The translations under genes and the position numbers were made by a program. 64,000 nucleotides of DNA from positions 111,629 to 175,628 of the forward strand of contig JAFMIR010000003.1 of assembly GCA_017853885.1 (NCBI GenBank), written 5' to 3'. The DNA comes from Prosthecobacter sp. (GTDB lineage Bacteria; Verrucomicrobiota; Verrucomicrobiia; Verrucomicrobiales; Verrucomicrobiaceae). The notes under the pieces are model-generated. The model saw only the letters and a program-made list of their open reading frames with translations. It did not search any database and was not told the origin of the DNA. Positions 43,106-52,119 of the stretch are shown here, one piece after another; the first letter of the stretch is position 1; each line of letters begins with the position of its first letter.

Positions 43106-45184
43106 ATGATCCGCCGACTTCTACTGCTGCTTGTCCTTCTCGCTGCTCAACTGCTTCGTGCTGAATTTCAGGCCGGAGCGGTAGTGATCGACATCACGCC
43201 GCCGAAGCTGCCGGTTCTGGTAAATGGTGGTATGCTCAGCCGCTATGTGGACAAGATCAACACGCGTGTGAAAGCCCGCGCGATTGTGGCCACGGATGGG
43301 AAAGAGTCAGTAGCCATCGTGGTGGTGGATAGCTGCATGATGGGACGTGAGCTGCTCGACGACGCGAAAAAAGCCGCGGCTGCGAAAACAGGCATCGCCA
43401 GCGATCACATGCTTATCTCTGCCACGCATGCACATTCCGCGCCGGCTTCAATGGGTTGTCTCGGCACAGAAGCGGATCCGGCTTATGTGCCTTTTTTGAA
43501 GGGAAAACTCGTTGAGGCCATTGACGCGGCACAAAAGGCTCTCAAACCAGCTCGCATCGGTTTTGCAAAGCAAGACGCAGCGGACTTTACCGCGCTGCGT
43601 CAGTGGATCAAACGACCCGATCGCGTGACGGAGGACCCGTTTGGCAACCTGAGCGTCCGCGCCAACATGCACGCTGGCCGCGTGTGGGATGATGTGACGG
43701 GCGAATCCGGCCCCGAGGACCCGGATCTCTCGCTCATCTCCATTCAAAGCGCCGATGGCAAGCCGCTGGCCGTGCTGGCGAACTTCTCCATGCACTACTT
43801 TGGCGACAAAGACATCAGCGCCGACTACTTCGGCCTCTTCGCCGAAGGTCTGAAGCAGCGCATCGACCCGCAGGGCGGCATGGTCGGCATCATGTCCCAC
43901 GGCTGCAGCGGCGACATCTACCGCGTCGATTACAAAGTGCCGGAGAAAGATCGCCCCAAGCCCACCATCGACGAATACACGCAGGGCCTGCTCGACATCG
44001 CGATGAAGGCCTACGCGCAAATCGAGTATCGCAGCGATGTCGATGTGGCCATGGCCGAGCGGCGCATGACGCTGAAATACCGCGTGCCGGACAAACAGCG
44101 CCTCGAATGGGCCCAGCGCATCGTCGCCGAGATGGGCGATCGTTTGGCGAAGACCCAGACGGAGGTCTATGCCCGCGAGCAGATCCTCCTCCACGAGCGT
44201 CAGCAGACGGAGATCGTCGTGCAGGCGCTGCGCATCGGCCCCATCGGCATCGCCACCACGCCGAACGAGACCTATGCGATCACCGGTCTCAAGATCAAAG
44301 CCGCCAGTCCGCTGCCACACACCCTAGTTATCGAGCTGGCGAATGGTGGTGATGGTTACATCCCGCCGCCGGAGATGCACGCCTGGGGCGGTTATAACAC
44401 TTGGGCCGCACGTTCCGCCGGTCTCGAAGTCATGGCCGAGCCGAAGATCACGCAGGCCGCCATCGGTTTGCTCGAAACGGTGAGCCAAGCCCCGCGCAAG
44501 CTCTGGCATCTCAGCGCCGGACCGGCCACGAAGAGCCTCGTCGATCTCGGCCCGTTGGCTTACTGGCGCTTGAACGAGTTCACCGGCCCCGTGGCGGTCG
44601 ATGCCACCTTGCATGAACATCAGGCCACCTACGAAGGCGGTGTCGCCTACTACCTCGATGGTCCGCACGCCTCGAAATTCTGCGGCGGCGAGGTCAACCG
44701 CGCCCCACACTTCGTTGGCGGTCGCCTCACCACCGAGTTCGCCCAGCTTGGTGAGGACTACACCCTCTCGATGTGGATCTGGAACGGCATGCCGAATGAG
44801 GGGCGCGACTTCTGCGGCTGGTTTTATTCCCGCGATCATAACCAAGGCACCAGTGCCTTTGGCGAACACCTTGGTATAGGCGGCAAAAGTGGGCACACTG
44901 GGAAGCTTGTTCTCCAAGTAGGCCAAAACCTATTCATCGGCAAAACCGAGCTTCCTCGCTGGAGTTGGCAGCACATCGCCCTCGTGCGAAAAAGCGGCAA
45001 AGCGCGGGTCTATCTTAACGGTGCCCTCGATCTCGAAGCCGATGCTCCAGCCGTAAAAATCCCCGCCATCTTCCTAGGAGGTCGCAGCGACAACACCGAC
45101 AACTGGGAAGGACGCCTCGATGAAATCGCCGTGTTCGACAAAGCGCTGAGCAGTCAGGAGATTGTTCAGCTCAGTCTGCGGTGA
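43106..45184 (+). CDS. Neutral/alkaline ceramidase-like protein with C-terminal LamG domain
   Basis: 692 residues from the ATG at 43106, which gives a signal peptide (MIRRLLLLLVLLAAQLLRAE). Residues about 22-470 resemble the N-terminal domain of neutral/alkaline non-lysosomal ceramidases: AGAVVIDITPPKLPVLVNGG, LISATHAHSAPASMG with the zinc-site His pair, and a later NFSMHYFG and GGDGYIPPPEMHAWGG. From about 478, LGPLAYWRLNEFTGPVAVDA starts a LamG/concanavalin-like domain ending in GRLDEIAVFDKALSSQEIVQ. Many such proteins are found in Verrucomicrobiota and Planctomycetes; their substrate (lipid amide or other) is unproven. The 3' end overlaps the converging methyltransferase gene by 19 bp. Confidence 0.85.
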   Translation: MIRRLLLLLVLLAAQLLRAEFQAGAVVIDITPPKLPVLVNGGMLSRYVDKINTRVKARAIVATDGKESVAIVVVDSCMMGRELLDDAKKAAAAKTGIASDHMLISATHAHSAPASMGCLGTEADPAYVPFLKGKLVEAIDAAQKALKPARIGFAKQDAADFTALRQWIKRPDRVTEDPFGNLSVRANMHAGRVWDDVTGESGPEDPDLSLISIQSADGKPLAVLANFSMHYFGDKDISADYFGLFAEGLKQRIDPQGGMVGIMSHGCSGDIYRVDYKVPEKDRPKPTIDEYTQGLLDIAMKAYAQIEYRSDVDVAMAERRMTLKYRVPDKQRLEWAQRIVAEMGDRLAKTQTEVYAREQILLHERQQTEIVVQALRIGPIGIATTPNETYAITGLKIKAASPLPHTLVIELANGGDGYIPPPEMHAWGGYNTWAARSAGLEVMAEPKITQAAIGLLETVSQAPRKLWHLSAGPATKSLVDLGPLAYWRLNEFTGPVAVDATLHEHQATYEGGVAYYLDGPHASKFCGGEVNRAPHFVGGRLTTEFAQLGEDYTLSMWIWNGMPNEGRDFCGWFYSRDHNQGTSAFGEHLGIGGKSGHTGKLVLQVGQNLFIGKTELPRWSWQHIALVRKSGKARVYLNGALDLEADAPAVKIPAIFLGGRSDNTDNWEGRLDEIAVFDKALSSQEIVQLSLR

Positions 45185-46059
45185 ATCACACACTTGAAGG
45201 CCTCACCCGCACCATCTGCTTCACCGTAGCCCGACCATTCGGCCATGGTTTGATAGCCAAGCTCATCAAAGCTAACTTCACGGCACCAAGCGCGGTAGTC
45301 GGTGAAATTGATGTCTGCCGTCAAATCCATGCGGCCTGGACTTTGTAGCACGTCCGGCCAGTAAAGACGCTGATGCATCAAGTAGCCGCGCAGCGTGCCA
45401 CTAGGCCGCCGGTGATACAAAGCGGGAAACTCATCGCCGTAGTCGATGGTGAGCATCTGGCCGCGTTTCCAGTGCGGTGACCACTTGTTCAGCCATTCGC
45501 GGATGCTGGGATGAATCTCGCAGCGCTGGCCTTCAGCGAAGGTCGTATGCTTCAGCGCCGAAAACGGCTGCGGATCGATTTCGAGCGGCCGCAGCTCCTC
45601 AGGCACCCAAACTTCATGCCATCTTCCGTTTCGCCACTCGATCAACGTGACCGGAAAAGCATCGAGAAGCTCATTGTGATAAATCCACGCATCACCGCCC
45701 ATCGCCGCGAGCGCGGATTCGAGCGTTTCATGCCACGTCACGCCCTTGAGCCGCTTCTGCTGCTGCTCACGCAGTACGGGCGAGGTCTCGACAATGTGAA
45801 ACCGCATCTGCCAGCGCCGCCATAGACCCAGATATCGCTGTACCTGTTCCATGAGTTGCCCATTCCCCGCGCCGAGCTCAATGACATTTCGAGCATCCTT
45901 CAGCCACGCTGCGATGCGTTTGCCGAGCGCCATTGAAAGTGTGGCCGCAGTGCTGAAGTCTCCACGAGCACCAACAGTCTTGATGTTCCGCGTGTAGTAG
46001 CCACGCTGCGGATCAAACAGCGCGCGGCTCATGAAGCGGGCAAAGGGCTCAGAGATCAT
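45166..46059 (-). CDS. SAM-dependent methyltransferase, MidA/NDUFAF7 family (COG1565)
   Basis: 297 residues. Marks are ARFMSRALFDPQRGYYTRNI, ARGDFSTAATLSMALGKRIA, then motif I VIELGAGNGQLMEQVQRYLG, HIVETSPVLREQQQKRL and WIYHNELLDAFPVTLIEWRN. In mitochondria NDUFAF7 dimethylates an Arg of complex I subunit NDUFS2; bacterial homologues are poorly studied. The window also encodes nuoLMN, 40 kb away. The ATG overlaps the stop of the 43-residue gene (ATGA), so the DUF2339, peptide and methyltransferase genes form a coupled operon. Confidence 0.9.
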   Translation of the reverse strand: MISEPFARFMSRALFDPQRGYYTRNIKTVGARGDFSTAATLSMALGKRIAAWLKDARNVIELGAGNGQLMEQVQRYLGLWRRWQMRFHIVETSPVLREQQQKRLKGVTWHETLESALAAMGGDAWIYHNELLDAFPVTLIEWRNGRWHEVWVPEELRPLEIDPQPFSALKHTTFAEGQRCEIHPSIREWLNKWSPHWKRGQMLTIDYGDEFPALYHRRPSGTLRGYLMHQRLYWPDVLQSPGRMDLTADINFTDYRAWCREVSFDELGYQTMAEWSGYGEADGAGEAFKCVIHRRLS

Positions 46060-46187
46060 AGCGAAATTTTCACCTTACACAGCAGGCGCGCCATTGGCCA
46101 AACCAACACGTGGTAGACGAACGTCAGCTCAGCCCAAGCCCGCGGACTGACACCGCACGTGAACAGAACTGCAAGCAGGTGTTTCAT
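46056..46187 (-). CDS. 43-residue hydrophobic peptide between DUF2339 and MidA-like genes
   Basis: The ATG overlaps the DUF2339 stop (ATGA at 46184-46187) and its own stop overlaps the methyltransferase ATG (ATGA at 46056-46059). The peptide begins MKHLLAVLFTCGVSPRAWAE, like a signal peptide, then LTFVYHVLVWPMARLLCKVK. It is too short for usual gene callers. The exact 4-bp overlap at both ends is the best support for translation; its function, if any, is unknown. It may be a coupling element only. Confidence 0.45.
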   Translation of the reverse strand: MKHLLAVLFTCGVSPRAWAELTFVYHVLVWPMARLLCKVKISL

Positions 46188-49159
46188 GGAAGAGTCTCGT
46201 TCTGAAGGAATCGTTGGTAGAGATAGGAGGCTGCGAGTGCGATGACGGCGACCATCAGAAGCGCGCCGACGCGGTAAATACTGCCGATGTTCGCGAGGTC
46301 GTGCAGGAACAGTTTGATCAATGCCACAGCAAGCCATGCGATGCCGGTGTAGCGCATGGTCGCCGTTTTTTTCCAGATGCCGAGGCTGAGCAAGGTAAGA
46401 GCAAAGAGCGACCACGCGACGGTCGTCACCATGTCACGTGGGAAGCTATCGCCAAAGCGAAGCACATCCACCGTGGTGCCAAGTGTGGTGTAGAAATAGG
46501 CGATCTCGTAGTTCATGAGCAGAAATACAAGCACGGTGCCGAGACTCAGGAAGCCAGTGCGCAGGCGAACCCGCCGCCACTGATGCGCAGGCGGCTGCAA
46601 GAACCATGCAGCAGCAAATTGAGCGAGGGCGGTAAGCGAGAGCGCGTAGAGCGGCCAGTTCATCAACGCGCTATCGCCACGCACTTGGCCGAACCAGAGA
46701 TCGGTATTCATCAGCAACCGAGCAAAGGCGGCAATCAGCAATGCAGCTCCAGTAAGGCGCAGGCCATCGTGCGGCACGCGGCGGAAGAGCCAGCATAGCG
46801 CCGCTCCCTCTAGGGCCCAGCCAAGGGTGATCCACTGGCGTTCAAACTGCACTGGGAAAACCAGTGTGATAAAAAAAAGCGCCACACCTCCATACCACGC
46901 GAGCTGCGTTAACCGGGCGGGATTCTGCAGTGTATGGTTTTTCAAAATGAACATCTGCAGTGCTAGCGGTGGCAGCGCGAAAGCGAGTGGTAGAAGCCCC
47001 ATCGCGCCATTTGGCCATGCAAGTGTCACCACACGATACACAAGCCCAAAGAAGCCGAGACCTGCTGCGGCGGAGGAGATCCACGGCAGCCTGCGCTCCA
47101 CGTGCTGCGTGTGGTAGAGCAATGGATGCAGAGTGAAGAGGACGTAGAAGCCGAGATACCACAACAGTGGCAGCACCGGCGAATCTGCATCGAAGCTCTG
47201 CGCATGCCAGCACCACGTCAGCGCGAGAATGCAGCCGAGAGCTGCCGGAACAAGCTGCGTGATGCCGCTCACGCGTGCGAGGCCGAGCATGAAAGCTGTG
47301 AGGATCAACGCGAGACCGAAAATGGGCGAGGGATTCGCCACCTGGAGATGTAACGTGGCTGCGACGAGCAGGGCGAACGGCATCACCGCCGCGCAAACTG
47401 GAAGTGAAGCTGCGAATGGCGCCTGCGGACGTTTTTTCGACAGCCAACTGCCCACTCCGATGAAGAGTAAGCTGAATCCACCGAGCACGGTAAGGAAGGG
47501 CGCGAGGCTGAATACGGCGTTCGAGGGGAGTCGTGCAAAGAGCCATAGGCCCACACTGATCAGAGTGAGGACCAGCGCAGCCAGCACTGGCGCGAGGGCA
47601 CCGGTCGCGATGGCCACGCCAATGACGAGAGCATCTGCGAGCAGCACTGCGGGCCATAATGCGAGGCTGGGTTCATTTAGGCAAAGCAGCGGCAACATCA
47701 TGAGTGCGAGCGAGATGACCGGCGTCCAGCTCATGAAGCCGTTCACGCTTTCACCACGGCGCTGCCAAAGCACCGCAAAGGCTGTGTGCGCTACGCCAAA
47801 CAAAAGATAAAGTCCCAGTGCCCATGGCAGCAGATCCGTTTTGAGACTCGACGTGGTCCATAGCATCAAATGCAGAAAGCCGAGGCCTGCGCTGACACCC
47901 TGCGCCATTTTCACACGCGGCCGCAGCCACACGAGGGTCATCACGAGCGCTGAAACGCCGAACACGAGCGCGTAGAGCACACTGGGGCGATTTGAGATGC
48001 TAGGGTAAAGCATGAAAAGAAAAGCTGCCCCCATTGTTCCGGCGCAAAGCATTAGTGCGCCGGTTGCGGGTGCCTCCTCATCGTTTCTCATCCAGATCAC
48101 AGCCGCCGTGAAGAGCGCAGCAAAACCTGCTAGGACACTTACGGGAATCCAAGTCGCGGAGCCGTAGGCATAGCCACTGCTGGCGAAGAACTTGAGCATC
48201 CACCCAAACTGCGTGACGAGCACGCCACAGGCTACAAGTGGCACGAGGTGATGCCAGCGTGTGTGCTTCACCACGGCCAGCGTCCCGATGCAGAGCAAAG
48301 AGATGTAGCTCCACAGGCCGAAAGGGTTGTCATGGCCGGTGGAGCATAGAACTGGCGTCCAAAAGCCGCCCAGCAACCCGAGGATGGCCACAACCTGTGC
48401 CTTGAGCCGCACCGCGAATAGGAAGGCAGTCACTGTCACCGCCGCCATGAATCCAAACGTGAACAATGCATCATCCAGTGGAGCAATGCGCCAGATGGCA
48501 TGTGCGGTGAAGCTGACGCCATAAAGCATGACGATGCCCGTAGCGATGAGCGTCTGGGCCAGTGTGATGTATCGCGGACGCCGATGCATGATAACACCAC
48601 CCATGATGAGTCCGATGCCCGTGATAAGGCCCATCGCCATGCGCAGGGCAGGGGAGATCCAACCCTGCTCCATACTGTGTTTGACAAAGAACACGACGCC
48701 TAGAAACAACGCCAGCCCACCAACCCACGCGAAAAGCTTTGCGCCCAAGAATTGCTCCAAGTTGATTTCAGTTTCTTTGGGCGGCACCTGAAGCCGGCTG
48801 GGAGTTGGAGGCAGGATTTCGCGTTGTGGCTGAGGTGGTGGGTAACAAGTCGGTAATGGAGGTGGGACACTCTTCCCAACAGGTTGATCCATAGAAACCG
48901 ACGCCTCGACCTCAGGTTTCGATTTGGGTGTAGAGGCTGGTTTGCCATCTTCCAGCTCGCTGAGGCGGCTGGACAGCTTATGGAGTTGCTCAAACTGCTT
49001 CAAACCGAGCTCTCGCAGGCGTTCGGTTTCTAGGCGTAGCGCTCGCGTTTCACGTTGGGCATGCCTAGCAAACACCAGCGCACAGGTCGTCACGATGATG
49101 ACCGCCGCCGTCGCGACGATCAAGAGGGGAAGGATGATTTCAGGCATCACGCCAAACAT
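46184..49159 (-). CDS. DUF2339 large integral membrane protein
   Basis: 991 residues. An N-terminal helix and coiled-coil (ETRALRLETERLRELGLKQF) lead to a proline-rich linker (PPPLPTCYPPPQPQREILPP), then about 25 membrane helices from residue 140 onward, opening with LEQFLGAKLFAWVGGLALFL followed by GVVFFVKHSMEQGWISP, the DUF2339 hallmark. Function unknown. Size and topology fit the family. It heads the overlapping operon with the small peptide and MidA-like methyltransferase. ATG codons at 49159 and 49147 are both possible. Confidence 0.9.
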   Translation of the reverse strand: MFGVMPEIILPLLIVATAAVIIVTTCALVFARHAQRETRALRLETERLRELGLKQFEQLHKLSSRLSELEDGKPASTPKSKPEVEASVSMDQPVGKSVPPPLPTCYPPPQPQREILPPTPSRLQVPPKETEINLEQFLGAKLFAWVGGLALFLGVVFFVKHSMEQGWISPALRMAMGLITGIGLIMGGVIMHRRPRYITLAQTLIATGIVMLYGVSFTAHAIWRIAPLDDALFTFGFMAAVTVTAFLFAVRLKAQVVAILGLLGGFWTPVLCSTGHDNPFGLWSYISLLCIGTLAVVKHTRWHHLVPLVACGVLVTQFGWMLKFFASSGYAYGSATWIPVSVLAGFAALFTAAVIWMRNDEEAPATGALMLCAGTMGAAFLFMLYPSISNRPSVLYALVFGVSALVMTLVWLRPRVKMAQGVSAGLGFLHLMLWTTSSLKTDLLPWALGLYLLFGVAHTAFAVLWQRRGESVNGFMSWTPVISLALMMLPLLCLNEPSLALWPAVLLADALVIGVAIATGALAPVLAALVLTLISVGLWLFARLPSNAVFSLAPFLTVLGGFSLLFIGVGSWLSKKRPQAPFAASLPVCAAVMPFALLVAATLHLQVANPSPIFGLALILTAFMLGLARVSGITQLVPAALGCILALTWCWHAQSFDADSPVLPLLWYLGFYVLFTLHPLLYHTQHVERRLPWISSAAAGLGFFGLVYRVVTLAWPNGAMGLLPLAFALPPLALQMFILKNHTLQNPARLTQLAWYGGVALFFITLVFPVQFERQWITLGWALEGAALCWLFRRVPHDGLRLTGAALLIAAFARLLMNTDLWFGQVRGDSALMNWPLYALSLTALAQFAAAWFLQPPAHQWRRVRLRTGFLSLGTVLVFLLMNYEIAYFYTTLGTTVDVLRFGDSFPRDMVTTVAWSLFALTLLSLGIWKKTATMRYTGIAWLAVALIKLFLHDLANIGSIYRVGALLMVAVIALAASYLYQRFLQNETLP

Positions 49160-49227
49160 TCTGCCGGGAAACGGGAATGCGGTAAATTGATAATCCGCTC
49201 CCGATCATTGATGGAAGCGATGTGGGT

Positions 49228-49929
49228 TCAATCTTTCTTGGGATGGTCCATCTTCATGTAGGTGCGCCCCTGAAGTTCGCCGTCGGGAGGATGAAAGGTT
49301 TCGATTTTCATCTCCTTAAGGGTGGTGGCTCCGTCCACTTCCTGCACTTTGGTGACTTGGAAGCGCTTGATCAACTTGCTGTTCCAGTCGTAGGCTTCCA
49401 TTTTTGCCGCACCGCCGCTTCCCTGATGAACCCAGATGTCCACGGTCCAGTAGGGTCCTTGGCGCTTGAGATTCGGATTCGTGACGCGGACCTTCCAGCA
49501 CTTTTGGCCGGTGACACGCTCCTCACCGAGATGTTGTGGTCGTGGCCAGTAGAGGAAGGCGAGTGAGAGATCGAGGTAGTTCAACTCCATGCCGCGCACC
49601 TTTTTGTCCATCTGGGAGGTGGGAACCTCGCTGGCGCCGCTAGGTTTCACCTGATATAGGGTGGCGGGAGTCGTGTTGAGATCGAGTTGGACGATCTCTG
49701 CAGGAGGGTTTTGAAAACGGAAGCACATCACCTGCCTCTCCATCGTCAACTCCAAAGGCTCCACGCGACCGCTGGCATCGTCACGCAGCGTGCCATTCAT
49801 CTTATGGTTTTGAAGGGCATAACTAAGGCGCACGATGCTCAGGATCTGCTCGGCGGTCTTGGGTTCGGGATCTTCAGCTCGAAGGCATGAGCCGATCACG
49901 AAGAGGCAGAGAAGCGTGAGGCGTTTCAT
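49228..49929 (-). CDS. Outer-membrane lipoprotein-sorting (LolA-like) protein
   Basis: 233 residues from the ATG at 49929, with signal MKRLTLLCLFVIGSCLRAED. The rest is a beta-rich LolA/LolB-like fold of the DUF4292/PF17131 type: YALQNHKMNGTLRDDASGRV, WPRPQHLGEERVTGQKCWKV and YWTVDIWVHQGSGGAAKMEA, ending in KEMKIETFHPPDGELQGRTY. Such proteins are annotated as outer-membrane lipoprotein-sorting proteins; a lipid-carrier role is inferred. It is divergent from the GT-C gene with about 50 bp between starts, probably a shared promoter region. Confidence 0.75.
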   Translation of the reverse strand: MKRLTLLCLFVIGSCLRAEDPEPKTAEQILSIVRLSYALQNHKMNGTLRDDASGRVEPLELTMERQVMCFRFQNPPAEIVQLDLNTTPATLYQVKPSGASEVPTSQMDKKVRGMELNYLDLSLAFLYWPRPQHLGEERVTGQKCWKVRVTNPNLKRQGPYWTVDIWVHQGSGGAAKMEAYDWNSKLIKRFQVTKVQEVDGATTLKEMKIETFHPPDGELQGRTYMKMDHPKKD

Positions 49930-49979
49930 GAGGATGATGGGGAGGGACGCTTTGACATGAGCGCAGTGTCCTCTATTCA

Positions 49980-51407
49980 ATGAGTGCAACCTTCATGCGG
50001 CGCCAGCGCTTTCTCTTCATCGGCCTCGGTCTGCTCACGCTCTGGCGCTGGGCGCTGCTGCCGACACTCGAACTTTCACCTGACGAGGCCACGCTGGCTC
50101 TCGCGGCGAGGCATGGCACTCCATCGCAGGCACCGCTTCTGGTGGCGATAGTCCACCTGAGCACTACGCTGTTTGGAGTAAGCGAGTTTGGGGTGCGATT
50201 CTTTGCGCCGTTGATGGCATGGCTGGCATCGTTCGCTGTCTGGCGGTTCACACGGGGTTTGTGGGATTCCATGATCGCCGGATGGGCGGTGGTGGTGCTG
50301 AACGTGCTGCCGGCTTTCAATCTCGCCGCAGTGTCACTTACGCCAGGAACAGTTCTTTTTACGCTCACGGCGGCTGCGATGCTGTGTCTGCGGCTGGCGC
50401 TTCTGCATGCGTCGCCGTTGCACTGGGCGTGGTTCGCCACTGGTGGCTGTGCGGCCGCTGCAGTGATGGTGGCTCCGCCGGGTGTTGCGTTGGTCGCTGG
50501 TATCTCTGCCTCGATTGCTTGGCCAAAACGGCTTCGGCATTACCTGAAAGCGCCGGGTTTCAGCGTAATCCTAGTCATGTGGGGCACGGCTGTGATGCTC
50601 ACCCAAGGCTGGCGCGTGCTGGAAATGCCTGCGATGGCCCTGGCTCCAAACGTCTTTCGCTGGATCATGCTCGCCTCGCCGATGCTGATCACTTTGCTAG
50701 TTCTGCTGGCTAGGATCATTGTGCCCAACGCGGCGCTGGTCGGGATGTGGGCGATGCCACTGGGCTTCATGCTACCGATGGCGCTGCTGGATCTGCTCTA
50801 CGGACCTTGGGATCGCTGGCCGGATACAGGCGGGGCGGCTTGGCTGCTGCCCGCCGCCGTTGTGCTCGCACACCAAGGGGCGGTATTTCGTGCGCTGCCG
50901 AGCGAACAAAAGATTAGCCTACGCACCATCGCGATTGTGTGTGCGGCGCTGCAGAGCGTGTTTTTGATGCAGAGCGATCTTCTGCGCACGCTTGGCGTGC
51001 CGTGGCGCTTTGCGGGCCATCTGGCGCAGCAGGCGGAATGGAGCCGTTTTTTCATCGCCGATCCTTCTTCGGTCATGCGAGGCTGGCGGGAAAGTGCCCG
51101 GCTCTTTGATGCGGCGCTCGAAAAAGCCCCCACGGCCCTCGCAATGGCTTCGAATGCGCGAATGGGTGCGCAACTCGACTTCTACGGCAAGCGCGATTCG
51201 CGCTGTGTGCAGCTCAACGAGCTCCAGAGAGGGCATAATGTGCTTTTCATCACGGACGAGGTCGTGGCCGTGGAACCACCGCCGGAGATGCAGGCCCTTT
51301 TTGCCTCGTGGGAATTGCTTTCCGTGGCGCGGGTGATGCACGCGGGCAATGAAGTGCGTTGGCTGAAAATCTTCTCTTGCCACGACTTCCGACCGCCCGA
51401 ATCCTGA
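49980..51407 (+). CDS. GT39/GT-C-type membrane glycosyltransferase
   Basis: 475 residues with about ten membrane helices. The acidic motif in the first periplasmic loop, TLELSPDEATLALAARHG, is the GT39/ArnT type D-E signature, followed by PLLVAIVHLSTTLFGVSEFG and VRFFAPLMAWLASFAVWRFT. The last 130 residues are soluble, as in ArnT-like enzymes. Such enzymes move a sugar from a polyprenyl-phosphate donor to lipid or protein outside the cell membrane. The GT2 gene 7 bp downstream could make the polyprenyl-phosphate sugar. Substrate unknown. Confidence 0.75.
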   Translation: MSATFMRRQRFLFIGLGLLTLWRWALLPTLELSPDEATLALAARHGTPSQAPLLVAIVHLSTTLFGVSEFGVRFFAPLMAWLASFAVWRFTRGLWDSMIAGWAVVVLNVLPAFNLAAVSLTPGTVLFTLTAAAMLCLRLALLHASPLHWAWFATGGCAAAAVMVAPPGVALVAGISASIAWPKRLRHYLKAPGFSVILVMWGTAVMLTQGWRVLEMPAMALAPNVFRWIMLASPMLITLLVLLARIIVPNAALVGMWAMPLGFMLPMALLDLLYGPWDRWPDTGGAAWLLPAAVVLAHQGAVFRALPSEQKISLRTIAIVCAALQSVFLMQSDLLRTLGVPWRFAGHLAQQAEWSRFFIADPSSVMRGWRESARLFDAALEKAPTALAMASNARMGAQLDFYGKRDSRCVQLNELQRGHNVLFITDEVVAVEPPPEMQALFASWELLSVARVMHAGNEVRWLKIFSCHDFRPPES

Positions 51408-51414
51408 AGTTCCA

Positions 51415-52116
51415 ATGCCCGTCACTCCCTCCATCTCCGTCGTTGTCCCTCTTTACAATGAAGAAGGGAATGTGGCGGAATTGCAGCGCCAAATTGAGGC
51501 CGAGCTGAAAGGTCGCGAATACGAGATCGTGCTGGTCGATGATGCCTCCACAGACAACACGCTGGCCAACATTCCCGGCGGTGAGCATGTGCGTGTGATT
51601 CAGTTTGAGAAAAACAGCGGCCAGAGCGCCGCGATGCACGCGGGAATCCAGCACGCGCGCGGCGAAATCATCGTGACTCTCGATGGCGATTTGCAAAACG
51701 ATCCAGCGGACATCTCCGCCATGATTACCTTGCTCAATCAAGGCTGGGACCTCGTGTGTGGCTACCGCCAGAAGCGCAAGGACACCGCCTTCAAACGCCT
51801 CCAAAGTCGCATCGCCAATGTGGTGCGCTCACGCTTTGTGGGGGATGGCGTTCGAGACACCGGATGCACTCTCAAAGTCATGCGTCGCGACTGTCGCGAG
51901 GCTTTGCTGCTTTTTAACGGCATGCACCGCTTCATTCCCGCGCTTATTCGCAACATGGGATGGCGTGTCACCGAATGGCCTGTGAACCACCGTCCGCGTT
52001 TGAGCGGCATCAGCAAATATGGCTTTGGAAACCGCGCTTGGCGTGCCACGATGGACATGATTGGTGTCCGCTGGCTCAACAGCCGCCGCACGCAGTATCG
52101 AATCAAGCAGCCATGA
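51415..52116 (+). CDS. Family 2 glycosyltransferase, polyprenyl-phosphate sugar synthase-like
   Basis: 233 residues, GT-A fold: SISVVVPLYNEEGNVAELQR, then DDASTDNT, and the DxD motif in VTLDGDLQNDPAD. A cation/donor tail VNHRPRLSGISKYGFGNR matches DPM1-like dolichol-phosphate mannose synthase proteins, and no C-terminal membrane helices are present. It probably loads a sugar on a polyprenyl phosphate for the GT-C enzyme encoded 7 bp upstream. It converges with galM, the stops being 4 bp apart. Confidence 0.9.
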   Translation: MPVTPSISVVVPLYNEEGNVAELQRQIEAELKGREYEIVLVDDASTDNTLANIPGGEHVRVIQFEKNSGQSAAMHAGIQHARGEIIVTLDGDLQNDPADISAMITLLNQGWDLVCGYRQKRKDTAFKRLQSRIANVVRSRFVGDGVRDTGCTLKVMRRDCREALLLFNGMHRFIPALIRNMGWRVTEWPVNHRPRLSGISKYGFGNRAWRATMDMIGVRWLNSRRTQYRIKQP

Positions 52117-52119
52117 GCG

